9,692 nt of DNA from UBA6164 sp964344895 (GCA_964344895.1 CAYFPB010000049.1:1-9692), one strand, 5' to 3'. Positions 1 to 6,792 are shown, counted from the stretch's first letter. Numbers and translations are program-made. Notes: generated by a model from the letters alone, not told the origin.

Positions 1-124
1 GTTTTGGAAAAAAATAAAATTTTCTTTCAAAATTTAATCATTTTTTAATGGGGTATCAGTATAATGGGAAGATACCTAATGAAAAAGATGGGGTTTTCAT
101 CTTGATTTGTTTTGGTGTATGGAG

Positions 125-154
125 TATATACAATATAAACACTTTTTGTATATA
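125..154. repeat. 9-bp inverted repeat upstream of the Shedu-like gene
   Basis: Two perfect 9-bp arms, TATATACAA (125-133) and TTGTATATA (146-154), are separated by 12 bp and end 6 bp before a -35 box. The location suits an operator or a small hairpin, but in DNA this AT-rich such an arrangement could arise by chance. No regulator can be named. The rest of 1-244 is unusually G/T-rich on the + strand (for example a GGGTGGGTGTGGG run near 190-203) and contains no convincing gene. Confidence 0.35.
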
Positions 155-160
155 AAAGTT

Positions 161-188
161 TTGACAAGTAGGTATTTTGAGATATTGT
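161..188 (+). promoter_or_regulatory. Putative sigma-70 promoter of the Shedu-like gene
   Basis: A perfect -35 TTGACA (161-166) is followed after 16 bp by TATTGT (183-188), which matches the -10 consensus at four of six positions. Transcription would start near 195, giving a leader of about 50 nt before the ATG at 245. The 16-bp spacer is the same as in the six other promoters read in this window, which supports the call despite the imperfect -10 box. Confidence 0.45.
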
Positions 189-244
189 TAGGGTGGGTGT
201 GGGAGTGTAGAAAATAGAGATTTTAATTTTTAATAAATTATAGA

Positions 245-1438
245 ATGGATCTTTCAAAATTTACTTTTGTTTAAAATTATAAAAATAATATCAAATTAAG
301 TTTTGATTTTGATATAAAAGAATTTACAAAACATAATAGGAATACTTTTGAAAATTATAAAAGTTTAATTTCTTTTTTAGAAAATAATTCTAAAAATCAA
401 ATTTATATAACAAATACTCAAATTGAAGATTTTTTTGTTGAATGAAATAACCTAATATTAAACTTAAATAAGTATCAAGAATTTTGTAAAAATATAGGTC
501 AAAACTGAACAAATAGAGCACAGGCATTTTTTTCTCGTTGAGTTAGAGATTATACAGAAGATGAAAAGAAAAGTATTAGACTGGAAGCTACTGAATCTGA
601 AATTATAGAAATTATTAAGAATTTTTCAGAAGAACAGAAACATAGTTTTATACAAAAATTACAATGAATTGAAAATATTGAATTTCAAAAAAATATTGAT
701 ACATCAAGTTTTTCTGAAAAGTATTTTGTAAAAACTTTTTTAAAATTTATTAAAAATAGTGAAATGCAAAATTTAATTATTTCAAATATTCCGCAAATTC
801 AAATAGAAATATTAGAACAACATAAAAACTTTTTGGAAAATAATTTAGATAAGAATGAGAGTGTTATTCAAAATTGGATTGATTGAAAAATTGATAATAA
901 TTGAGATTATATAACAAAAACTGATGAAGAAATTAAAAGAATAAGGAAGTCTCGTTGTTTAATCTTTTGATTAGAATTTATATCACATAAGAGTCAAGGA
1001 GAATTAAGTAGAAAAAGATTTGATATATTAACAAAATTATCAGAAGATAGAAATGAACATGTAATAATTGAACTAAAATCTCCTTTTGAAGATATTTTTA
1101 AAATTGTTAAAGAAGAAAATATAAACTGATGAAAAAGTACTGAATACCATTTATCTAAAGATATTGCTCGTTCAATACCACAAATATTACACTATAAAAG
1201 TCTAATAGAAAATAAAGATGAAAATGATGATGATTTTCAAAGAATTTGAATTAAAAAATGAAAAGTAGTAAAATCTATTATTATAATAGGAACAAGAAAA
1301 TATGATGATTGTATTTGGGAAGAAAATTATACAAGTTTACAAAATACTTTTAGTAATTGATTAGAAATTATAACTTATACTGATTTAATAAAAAAACTTG
1401 ATACAACAATTAAAAATTTAAAAGATAATTTAACTTAA
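245..1438 (+). CDS. sduA: Shedu-like (DUF4263) anti-phage nuclease, start unclear
   Basis: With TGA read as Gly this is a protein of about 390 residues ending at TAA 1436-1438. The C-terminal half looks like the Shedu/DUF4263 PD-(D/E)xK nuclease domain: F-D (D260), then E276-L-K278 in a hydrophobic strand (VIIELKSPF), then a helix with Q313-I-L-H-Y317, then a strand IIIIGTR and a final strand IITYTDL, all in the usual order. Residues are numbered from ATG 245. The N-terminal half is helical, polar and not recognised. Family knowledge: SduA acts alone as a Shedu phage-defence nuclease. Oddity: ATG 245 is in frame but meets a TAA at codon 10 (272-274), and the following 387 codons contain no ATG, GTG or TTG before ATG 763, which would remove much of the N-terminus. 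The start could be a non-AUG codon (for example ATA 314), the stop could be read through, or the gene could be damaged. DUF4263 assignment is fairly firm; activity is uncertain. Confidence 0.72.
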
Positions 1439-1491
1439 AGTATAAAATAATTATATCACAAATAATATTTATTTCTTAAAAAAATCATAAA

Positions 1492-1632
1492 ATGACTAAA
1501 ATAACAAGAAAAATGATAGAACAATGATTGGAGGGAAGTATTGAGAAACAAGCAAAGTTGTTCAATCAGAATTTTATAACAAAGTTTTTATATAAAAGAG
1601 CTGTAAAAAAATGACTTAAAACAAAATATTAA
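1492..1632 (+). CDS. Small basic protein of unknown function (46 aa)
   Basis: ATG 1492 opens a 46-codon frame with two in-frame TGA (Gly) codons, stopping at TAA 1630-1632. The product is rich in Lys and Gln with an amphipathic look (MTKITRKMIEQGLEGSIEKQ and onward), and has no membrane segment or Cys. It lies 53 nt after the Shedu-like gene and ends just before a strong terminator, so it may be the last gene of that transcript. I do not recognise a family. A real gene is favoured by the terminator placement and by protein-like composition; at this length chance cannot be excluded. Confidence 0.45.
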
Positions 1633-1635
1633 AAT

Positions 1636-1672
1636 AAAATAATTAAGAAAAGATTTCTTAGTTATTTTTTTA
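1636..1672 (+). terminator. Rho-independent terminator after the 46-aa gene
   Basis: A 12-bp stem (1639-1650 with 1654-1665, one G-T wobble) closes a 3-nt AGA loop and runs into a T tract ending near 1671. It lies 6 nt after the 46-aa gene's stop and separates the Shedu-like region from the toxin-antitoxin operon. The loop is short and the stem mostly A-T, but the length of pairing is well above chance. Confidence 0.8.
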
Positions 1673-1692
1673 TAATTAAAAATCAATAAAAA

Positions 1693-1731
1693 TGTTAAAC
1701 TTATTAACATTTTATGTTAATTTTTTGTTAA
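1693..1731. promoter_or_regulatory. Operator array: four TGTTAA hexamers at 11-bp steps
   Basis: TGTTAA occurs at 1693-1698, 1715-1720 and 1726-1731, and its complement TTAACA at 1704-1709. The start positions are exactly 11 bp apart, about one helical turn. The first two sites form a perfect 9-bp inverted repeat, AAATGTTAA (1690-1698) and TTAACATTT (1704-1712). The array sits immediately upstream of a consensus -35 box, and a further TTAACA lies at 1782-1787 just before the antitoxin start. The likely ligand is the XRE domain of the adjacent antitoxin, so this would be the autoregulatory operator; that is inference. Confidence 0.6.
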
Positions 1732-1737
1732 AAACTT

Positions 1738-1765
1738 TTGACAAAAATCTATAAAATCATATAAT
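1738..1765 (+). promoter_or_regulatory. Consensus sigma-70 promoter of the Panacea TA operon
   Basis: Both boxes are perfect: TTGACA (1738-1743) and TATAAT (1760-1765) with a 16-bp spacer. Transcription should start near 1772, about 24 nt before the ATG at 1796. The operator hexamers end 6 bp upstream of the -35 box, so bound regulator would sit beside RNA polymerase; the extra TTAACA at 1782 would lie in the early transcribed region. Confidence 0.85.
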
Positions 1766-1795
1766 ATCAACTATATTAATCTTAACAATTGTATT

Positions 1796-2476
1796 ATGAT
1801 TAAAAATATAGAAAACCTTAGGAAAGAGAAAAAACTCACTCAAGATGAAGTTGCTAGGTCTCTTTGAATCACAAGACAAACATTCTCAAAGCTGGAAAAG
1901 TGAACAGTTGAAATTACTTTATGACAAGCGGTTAAATTAGCAGAACTTCTAGAAATAGATATAGACAATTTTATATCTGACACATGAGCAAGAGCTACAA
2001 AAAAAACTGATTGGGAAAAATATAAGCAGATAATTCAGTTTTTTATAGAAAATTGAACAAACAATTGATATAAAATAACTAAAACTAAGTTGGCAAAGCT
2101 ATGCTACCTTGCTGATTTTGCTTGGTATTATAATAACCTAGAATCATTAACAAACTTAGAATATAGGAGAATACAACAATGACCAGTACCAGATGCTTTT
2201 TTTAGTACAATAGAAGAATTATTTAATGATGAATCCATATCTATAATTATTGATTGAAATTCACACTTGATTTGAAATAAAGAACAACCATATACCTGAA
2301 AATTAAGCTTAGAAGAAAAGTCTTTGTTAATGAAAATTGCCAAAAAATGGAAAAATGCAAATACAAAAGAAATAGTTGATTTTACTCACCAACAACTACC
2401 TTGGATGATTTGTGAAGACAAAGAAATAATCCCATATGGATTAATAACCCAAGAAGATCCAGATCATGTGTACTAG
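1796..2476 (+). CDS. XRE-Panacea (DUF4065) antitoxin, 226 aa
   Basis: Residues 1-60 form an XRE/Cro helix-turn-helix (LTQDEVARSLGITRQTFSKL followed by E-K-G). Residues about 75-200 match the Panacea/SocA/DUF4065 domain: LCYLADFAWYY near 102-112, then LEYRRIQQGPVPD near 121-133, then PYGL near the end. Family knowledge: Panacea domains are antitoxin modules in the PanAT systems paired with many unrelated toxins, and the HTH normally represses the operon. The start has a consensus promoter and phased operators directly upstream. The 3' end overlaps the next gene by 11 nt, indicating translational coupling. Glycines in the HTH turn and in the GPVPD motif are TGA codons, strong support for code 25. 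Length is typical of an HTH-Panacea protein. Family call is secure; the partner's neutralisation is inferred. Confidence 0.88.
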
Positions 2477-2876
2477 TAATAAATATAATGTGGTAGTAGG
2501 TGAGTATGCTAGAAAACATTATATAAAATCTTTTTCTAAGAAATATAAATGAGCTTGGGATAAAACTTTTGAAACTATTGAAAATATGCTATCTCGTATA
2601 GTTACATATAATAGAACTTCTAAAGTAAATAAAATACATATATGAGAAAAACAATACATAGCAAAATGTGAGTTTAATATTGAATGACATAGTATTTCAA
2701 CAAAAGCATCTTGAAATAGAATAATAATTTATGTAGATGAAAATTCAAATGAAGTAAAAATACTTTTACTTTATTGAAAAACAGATGTAAAATGAAGTAA
2801 TGAAACTAGTTGGTGGGAACAAGAAATAAAAAACAATTACAAAGAGATAAGTAAGTTATTCTCATGATTAAAATAA
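2466..2876 (+). CDS. RelE-like putative toxin of the Panacea pair (136 aa)
   Basis: The frame starts at ATG 2466, inside the last codons of the antitoxin gene, and ends at TAA 2874-2876. The layout suggests a RelE/ParE-type fold: two N-terminal helices (ARKHYIKSFSKKY, then AWDKTFETIENML), followed by strands carrying basic residues (KCEFNI, KASGNRIIIYVDE, EVKILLLYGKTDV) and a C-terminal helix with a WW pair (SWWEQEIKNNYKEI). The R-I-I-I-Y and K-I-L-L-L-Y strands recall the central sheet of RelE mRNA interferases. It is a small protein directly downstream of an HTH-Panacea antitoxin and overlapping it, so it is the expected toxin. The specific toxic activity (mRNA cleavage or other) cannot be told from the sequence. 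A dedicated terminator follows within 6 nt. Confidence 0.72.
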
Positions 2877-2881
2877 AAACC

Positions 2882-2915
2882 AAAAAAAGTGAAATATAAT
2901 ATTTTCACTTTTTTT
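2882..2915 (+). terminator. Rho-independent terminator after the Panacea TA operon
   Basis: An A-run followed by GTGAAA (2882-2894) pairs with TTTCAC plus a T-run (2903-2915) around an AT loop of about 8 nt. The stem leads directly into the T tract. Because the A-run and T-run are symmetric, it could also act on the other strand, but no - strand gene approaches from the right. The following -35 box starts two bases after it, so the two transcription units are tightly packed. Confidence 0.78.
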
Positions 2916-2916
2916 A

Positions 2917-2944
2917 TTGAAAAATGTCACCTTTTTATTATTAT
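2917..2944 (+). promoter_or_regulatory. Putative promoter of the ECF sigma operon
   Basis: TTGAAA (2917-2922) and TATTAT (2939-2944) are separated by 16 bp, each one mismatch from consensus. Transcription would start near 2951, about 31 nt before the ATG at 2982. The sequence looks like a housekeeping promoter; no separate ECF-type autoregulatory motif is evident. Confidence 0.5.
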
Positions 2945-2981
2945 ACAGTTATAAAAGATACATAATCAAAATAAATAAACC

Positions 2982-3530
2982 ATGGAACAAGAAATAATTA
3001 AAAAAGCTCAGGGCTGAGATAGTGAAGCCTTTGGGGAAATATATGATAAATATATAGACAAAATCTATAGTTTTATATATTTGAAAACCTATGATAAACA
3101 AATAGCAGAAGACCTAACAAGTGAGGTATTTTTTAAGCTGCTTAATAATATATCTAAATACAAACAACAAAGCTGAGCCCAGTTTTCTTCTTGGTTGTAT
3201 AAGATAGCATATAACAGAGTAGTTGATTATTACAAGTCTAAAAAGCAGGAGCTATCTATAGAAAGTATTCTAGAACTAGGTGATGAAAATAATATGACAG
3301 ATGAAATATATAACAAAGACAAAGTAAAAGAGGTGTATGATTTTATAAATACTCTCAAACCAGAACATAAGCAAATAATTATAATGAGGCTATGGGACAA
3401 CCTAAGCTATAAAGAAATATCTCAAATTACATGAAAAAGTATAGATAACTGTAAAAAAATATTTTCAAGGAACTGTAAAAAAATAAATGAAAATATAACA
3501 CTATCAATATTAATTTTACTATTTATATAA
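2982..3530 (+). CDS. ECF-type RNA polymerase sigma factor (182 aa)
   Basis: Alternative sigma factor directing RNA polymerase to a regulon. Region 2 is clear: AFGEIYDKYIDKIYSFIYLK, then IAEDLTSEVFFKLL (the usual D-L-x-x-E-V-F motif), then FSSWLYKIAYNRVVDYYKSK, which corresponds to the -10 recognition and melting segment. After an acidic linker, region 4 reads FINTLKPEHKQIIIMRLWDN then LSYKEISQITGKSIDNCKKI, the -35 recognition helix-turn-helix. The length is typical of an ECF factor. TGA codons fall at glycines, for example in A-Q-G-G-D-S near the start and T-G-K-S in the region 4 HTH. It is followed 5 nt later by a membrane protein likely to be its anti-sigma factor. Translation in the standard code would break this gene in three places. 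The family call is firm; the regulon and inducing signal are unknown. Confidence 0.92.
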
Positions 3531-3535
3531 AAACA

Positions 3536-4117
3536 ATGACTAATAAACAACAATTAATAGATGAAATAATCTCTTTAGAACCAGAACTAAAAAATAAGGA
3601 AAAAGAACTAGAAAATATAATAGAAACTATTATAAAAACAAAACCAAACTTTGAAATCTCAGAAACTTTTAGAAAAAATCTGAGAATGCAGTTACTAGGT
3701 TCTAATGAAATAAAAGCTAGTAGTTTTACAAAAACTAACTATATGCAAATAATATCATGATTCCTAGCTTGAGCAGTTGCAACCTTTTGAATTGTGTCTA
3801 TTATGTGAATAACTAATACACCTCTTGAAGAAACTCAAATAGAGTTCAAAGGAATGACTACTGATGTAGAAGAAGCAGAAAACTTTATAGAATCAGAAGC
3901 AATGGAATTATTTGAAGAACAAATGATGCCAGAACCAATGATTTGAAGAATAAGTAAAGAAAAAGTCCAAGATATTAGCTTAGAGGAAAAATTAAAAAAC
4001 TATTTTGAAGAAAATAAATTAGATATGAAATATTTAAAAAATATTTCAGAAATAATGAAAGACTTAGATGAAAAACATCTAAAAGCAATACTTGAAATAA
4101 TAAATTCTTATAACTAA
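3536..4117 (+). CDS. Single-pass membrane protein, putative anti-sigma factor (193 aa)
   Basis: The start is 5 nt after the sigma stop. The N-terminal 60 residues are charged and helical, followed by an F-R-K-N-L-R-M-Q-L-L segment of the kind that often precedes the membrane helix in anti-sigma proteins. One hydrophobic segment follows, IISGFLAGAVATFGIVSIMG, around residues 72-91, with four glycines encoded by TGA. The remaining 100 residues are acidic, Met/Glu-rich and predicted outside the membrane, ending in a helical region (LKNISEIMKDLDEKHLKAIL). No zinc-binding HxxxCxxC motif is visible, so it is not a classic ZAS anti-sigma factor. Role is inferred from topology and from adjacency to the ECF gene: sequestering sigma at the membrane and releasing it on an envelope signal. 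No family is recognised by sequence. Confidence 0.75.
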
Positions 4118-4127
4118 AAATAAAATT

Positions 4128-4454
4128 ATGAAAAAACAATACAAACTACCACTAATAATTAATTTAATTATTATAGTAATAGCTTGAACTGTATATTACT
4201 TAAATACTCCATGATACAAATGTGAAAAAAACTGAAATATCTGGAAAAAAGTAGGTAGAGCACAGATTTATGCTTGTATAACTCCATACCCAGACTGATG
4301 AAAAAATTGTGTTTCTTCTCAGGATTGTGTTTGAAATTGTATAAAAAAAGATATTGATGGTAAAGCTTTTTGTGAAAAAGATAGCAACAGATTTTGATGT
4401 TCAAATACTGTTGAGAATATAGCAAAGGGAGAGGGGATTTTGTGTATTGATTAA
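4128..4454 (+). CDS. Exported cysteine-rich protein (108 aa)
   Basis: A short basic N-terminus (MKKQYK) precedes a hydrophobic segment, LPLIINLIIIVIAGTVYYL, at residues 7-25, acting as an uncleaved anchor or signal peptide; no lipobox Cys follows it directly. The mature part holds eight cysteines (32, 50, 61, 67, 71, 82, 91, 106), an even number that suggests four disulfide bonds outside the cytoplasm. Motifs such as Y-P-D-G-G-K-N-C, S-S-Q-D-C-x-G-x-C and R-F-G-C resemble small bacterial extracytoplasmic Cys-rich proteins, though I cannot name a family. The gene is the last of the sigma/anti-sigma operon (10 nt gap) and ends before a terminator, so it is probably an envelope component or target linked to that sigma system. 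Confidence 0.75.
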
Positions 4455-4461
4455 GGAAAAT

Positions 4462-4501
4462 AAAAGAGATAGATCTTAAATTTTAGTATCTATCTTTTTT
4501 T
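4462..4501 (+). terminator. Rho-independent terminator after the sigma operon
   Basis: An 8-bp perfect stem AGATAGAT (4467-4474) with ATCTATCT (4488-4495), extended by flanking A/T pairs, is followed by a T tract through 4501. It begins 7 nt after the Cys-rich gene stop. The 147 bp to the next ORF otherwise hold only that gene's promoter region and low-complexity AT sequence. Confidence 0.8.
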
Positions 4502-4577
4502 GTATTTGATAAATTTTATGGGCAAGATGAGAATATTATAAAAATGTATATTTTCTTATATCTAAATAAAAAAGTCA

Positions 4578-4589
4578 AACCTTAAGGTT
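4578..4589. promoter_or_regulatory. 12-bp perfect palindrome overlapping a -35 box
   Basis: AACCTTAAGGTT is fully self-complementary and its last two bases are the first two of the -35 hexamer TTGATA at 4588. It contains four G/C bases in an otherwise nearly G/C-free stretch. The position suits a repressor site; the binding protein is unknown. Confidence 0.45.
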
Positions 4590-4615
4590 GATATATAATA
4601 ATTTATACCTATAAT
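4588..4615 (+). promoter_or_regulatory. Putative promoter of the Nudix-like unit
   Basis: TTGATA (4588-4593) and a perfect TATAAT (4610-4615) are separated by 16 bp. Transcription should start near 4622, with a 27-nt leader of pure A/T up to ATG 4649. The spacer equals that of the other promoters in the window. Confidence 0.6.
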
Positions 4616-4648
4616 AATAAATTATTATTTAATAATATTTTAAAATAC

Positions 4649-4891
4649 ATGTGATTAGTTGCATTAAATGATATAAACCTTTCAGTAAAAGAACAAAGGG
4701 AAGAATTATTAAAATTAAATCCAGATTTATTAGCTGGAGTATATTGTATATTATATAAAATTGTTGAAGAGTTAAATTTAGAACTAGTAGATAACGTTTT
4801 AACTTGTTATCCAAATCAATTGGATAACTTAAAATGATTAGATGATAATTTAGATATTACAATAATTAATTTATCAGAATTAAGGAAATAA
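4649..4891 (+). CDS. 80-aa ORF in frame with the Nudix-like ORF
   Basis: The frame begins ATG-TGA (Met-Gly) and ends at TAA 4889-4891. It encodes a mainly helical, acidic, Leu-rich protein (SVKEQREELLKLNPDLLAGV, then ILYKIVEELNLELVDNVL) without recognised motifs. It has a good promoter upstream. The next ORF continues in exactly the same frame after the TAA and has no ordinary start codon of its own, so this segment could be the N-terminal part of a 472-residue protein made by readthrough, one half of a gene broken by a nonsense mutation, or an independent small gene. No sequence evidence decides between them. I do not recognise a family. Confidence 0.55.
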
Positions 4892-6067
4892 AAAATAGAA
4901 ATATTATCTTGAAATAGTATAGAAATAAATCATCCAGTACTACTTTCTAATTGAGTAATTGAAACTATTGAAGCACAAAATAAAGATTGAAAAATAAAAA
5001 AACACTTAATTTCTACACTTAGAGATTGATGAGCTGCTGATACTTTACAAAGAACAACTACAGCAGGTAGAAATTATTCTGATAATTTACATAATGATTT
5101 AGAGAGGGAATATATAGAAGAATCACCATTTTTGTGATATGATAATGAATGAAATCTTGCTTTGGCTACAATTGATAATTCTGAAGAATCAATAGATATT
5201 TTAAGATGATCTATTAACTTTTTTTTAGAAAGAAAACATTTAAAAGCATGAGATGAGAATTATGAATATGTAAAAAATAATTTTGAAAAAAACTTTCCTT
5301 GAGTTAATTATGATATGTTATGAAAAACTTTATTTGACATTATAGATAATAATAGAGTATTTACATACTCAACTCAAGAAGAGAATGATTTCGAATGGTT
5401 ATGAGGAGAGATAAAGGAAGTTTCACTTGGAGAAACAAGATGAAAATACTTTGTGTATTTTGATAGAGACAATAATACTATAGAATATAGATTACTTAGA
5501 AAAATAACATGATTTAATGAGTGATTTAAACCTTTATCAAAAAGGCCTTCTAGACTTTATTTAGAAAGTCAAAATCAATACCCAAGAGTTCCAAGAGTAG
5601 AAAATGCAAGAGATTGATATGTTCCTACTGTAAATTATTTTTGAGAAATAGTTAGGGATCTTTTATTAATTAAAGAGAGTAAAATAAAAAGTATAAGGGA
5701 TAGAAAATTATCAGATTACTATCATTCTATGAGGATTAGAAATAATGATAAAGTATCTATGAGTGAAGCTGATAAAAAAAGAATAGTTTTTGAACTATTA
5801 GAAAATAAGGAATACTCTTTATATACTCCATGAAAAATGGAAGATATAAGATATAAACAAAATGGAATATGACTTAATTTAGAAGCTTATAGGCATGTTT
5901 GAAGATTAATAGAAAATAAAAATGGTTATTTATTATTAGATAATTTTGAGGTAATAAATCATAATTGAAAACAAATTGAATTAAGATTATGGTTTTTCCT
6001 AAATTTAATTGATAATGGCTCTCCACAAACTTATGTTGAGTCAAAAAATATTATTGCAGAATTATAA
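4892..6067 (+). CDS. Nudix-like protein lacking an ordinary start codon (391 codons)
   Basis: Read with TGA as Gly, the frame is open from the TAA at 4889 to TAA 6065-6067. The N-terminal part looks like a divergent Nudix domain: strands IEINHPVLLSNG and KKHLISTLRDGG, then TTTAGR followed by LHNDLEREYIEES, where R72-E73-Y-I-E76-E77 matches the RE-U-xEE core of the Nudix box; the preceding G-x5-E part is degenerate (G-x4-D). A later strand FVYFD fits the fold. The C-terminal 190 residues are basic and helical and not recognised. Nudix enzymes hydrolyse nucleoside diphosphates linked to another moiety; the substrate here is unknown. No ATG, GTG or TTG occurs before the motif region, so initiation at ATA 4895 (AAA-ATA-GAA) or translation from ATG 4649 across the TAA is needed. 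A terminator follows at 6079. Coding status is strong from length and composition; the Nudix call is moderate. Confidence 0.6.
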
Positions 6068-6078
6068 AATAATTTTTT

Positions 6079-6102
6079 ACTTCTTTTATCAAGGAGTTTT
6101 TT
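6079..6102 (+). terminator. Rho-independent terminator after the Nudix-like ORF
   Basis: ACTTCTT (6079-6085) pairs with AAGGAGT (6091-6097) with one wobble, around a 5-nt loop, and runs into a six-T tract. It has more G/C pairing than most stems in this genome. It closes the Nudix-like unit; the next promoter begins 5 bp later. Confidence 0.7.
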
Positions 6103-6106
6103 GTAT

Positions 6107-6134
6107 TTGAAAAATAAATAAATTTAGTTATAGT
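6107..6134 (+). promoter_or_regulatory. Promoter of the HAD-HAD-hydrolase operon
   Basis: TTGAAA (6107-6112), 16-bp spacer, TATAGT (6129-6134), each one mismatch from consensus. Transcription would start near 6141, giving a leader of about 26 nt before ATG 6167. It lies directly after the preceding terminator. The same promoter recurs upstream of rhuM. Confidence 0.62.
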
Positions 6135-6135
6135 A
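6107..6135 (+). repeat. 29-bp direct repeat, copy 1 (carries a promoter)
   Basis: The 29 bases are identical to 7747-7775. In this copy the sequence is intergenic, whereas in copy 2 the first part encodes the last residues (L-E-K-stop) of the hydrolase gene. Similarity extends a few bases upstream if one C is skipped (TAT-TTGAA here against TATCTTGAA). This suggests that copy 1 derives from the 3' end of a hydrolase-like gene and marks an ancient junction of a duplicated or inserted block. Confidence 0.8.
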
Positions 6136-6166
6136 AAGAAAAAATATTTTAAATATTAGAAAAAAT

Positions 6167-6763
6167 ATGAAGGATTTAAATATACAGCATTCTGATCATA
6201 ATAGAGAATGATTAACTCCTGTAAAAATAATACATCTTTTTGAGGTTTTATTTAATAAGGAAGCAACTATAGTTTTAGATTCTGTAAAACTATTTCAAGA
6301 TATAGATTTTGAAAATTTGTATCAAAAATGAAAAAACTGAATTATTTTGGATATAGATGAATGTGTTGCACCTCACCACTGAGAGATACTTAAGGAAAAT
6401 GAATATATTATTAAAGGTTTAATAAGTAAATGATGGAAAATTGTTATTTTTTCAAATATGAAGAAATCAGATAGATATACAAATTTAGAATCTTTGTGAA
6501 TAGAAGTTATAACTTCTAAATATGCAAAACCAGATAAAAAATGATTTAATGAATGTATTGATTCAATGTGAATGGATAAAAAGGAAGTAGTTATGATATG
6601 AGATAACTTCTTAACTGATGGATGAGCAATACAAGCATGAATAGATTTTATAAAAGTAGAGCCTATATTAACTACCTGAGATAAAAAATCAGTTTCAAGA
6701 GTTGTACAAGTATTTATGAGAAAAGTAGTTGATAGAGTGGCTGTTATTAGAGGTAATATATAA
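6167..6763 (+). CDS. HAD-superfamily phosphatase, YqeG/HAD-IIIA-like (198 aa)
   Basis: All four HAD motifs are present in order: I, LDIDEC with nucleophile D62 and acid/base D64; II, FSN with S96; III, AKPDKKGF with K121; IV, IGDNFLTDGG with D146 and D151. The lack of a large cap and the GDNxxTD form recall the YqeG/HAD-IIIA group of small phosphatases. Motif I has Cys66 where Thr or Val is usual. About 55 residues precede motif I, a polar extension not seen as a known domain. Twelve of 15 glycines are TGA, including the invariant Gly of motif IV. The gene opens a three-gene operon (29 nt to the next start). Substrate unknown; likely a phosphorylated metabolite or nucleotide. Family call is firm, subgroup tentative. 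Confidence 0.88.
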
Positions 6764-6792
6764 AAAATATTTTAATACTTAATTTTAAATAT

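Noticed and set aside
48..155. 35-codon + strand ORF beginning ATG GGG TAT CAG
   Set aside because: Too short, ends within the 9-bp inverted repeat, and no family or expression signal supports it.
45..257. 70-codon ORF on the - strand at the left edge
   Set aside because: It overlaps the readable promoter and inverted repeat, has no recognisable motif, and its Pro/Thr/Ile-rich product mirrors the G/T-rich + strand. No promoter or terminator supports it.
2128..2343. 71-codon ORF on the - strand
   Set aside because: It lies opposite the Panacea domain, whose reading frame is confirmed by family motifs; it is an antisense shadow.
4171..4425. 84-codon ORF on the - strand
   Set aside because: It is antisense to the cysteine-rich exported protein, whose regular Cys pattern and operon position are far more convincing.
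1796..4454. Mycoplasma-type reading of TGA as Trp
   Set aside because: TGA falls at conserved glycines in several families while TGG is used for Trp, so code 4 does not fit.
4616..4648. AT-only repeats (AATAAT/ATTATT) in the leader of the 80-aa ORF
   Set aside because: Low-complexity sequence with no defined stem or spacing; not a convincing repeat, riboswitch or CRISPR element.
4629..4814. 61-codon hydrophobic ORF on the - strand
   Set aside because: It overlaps the 80-aa + strand ORF, which has a promoter directly upstream; hydrophobicity is the expected by-product of AT-rich antisense.
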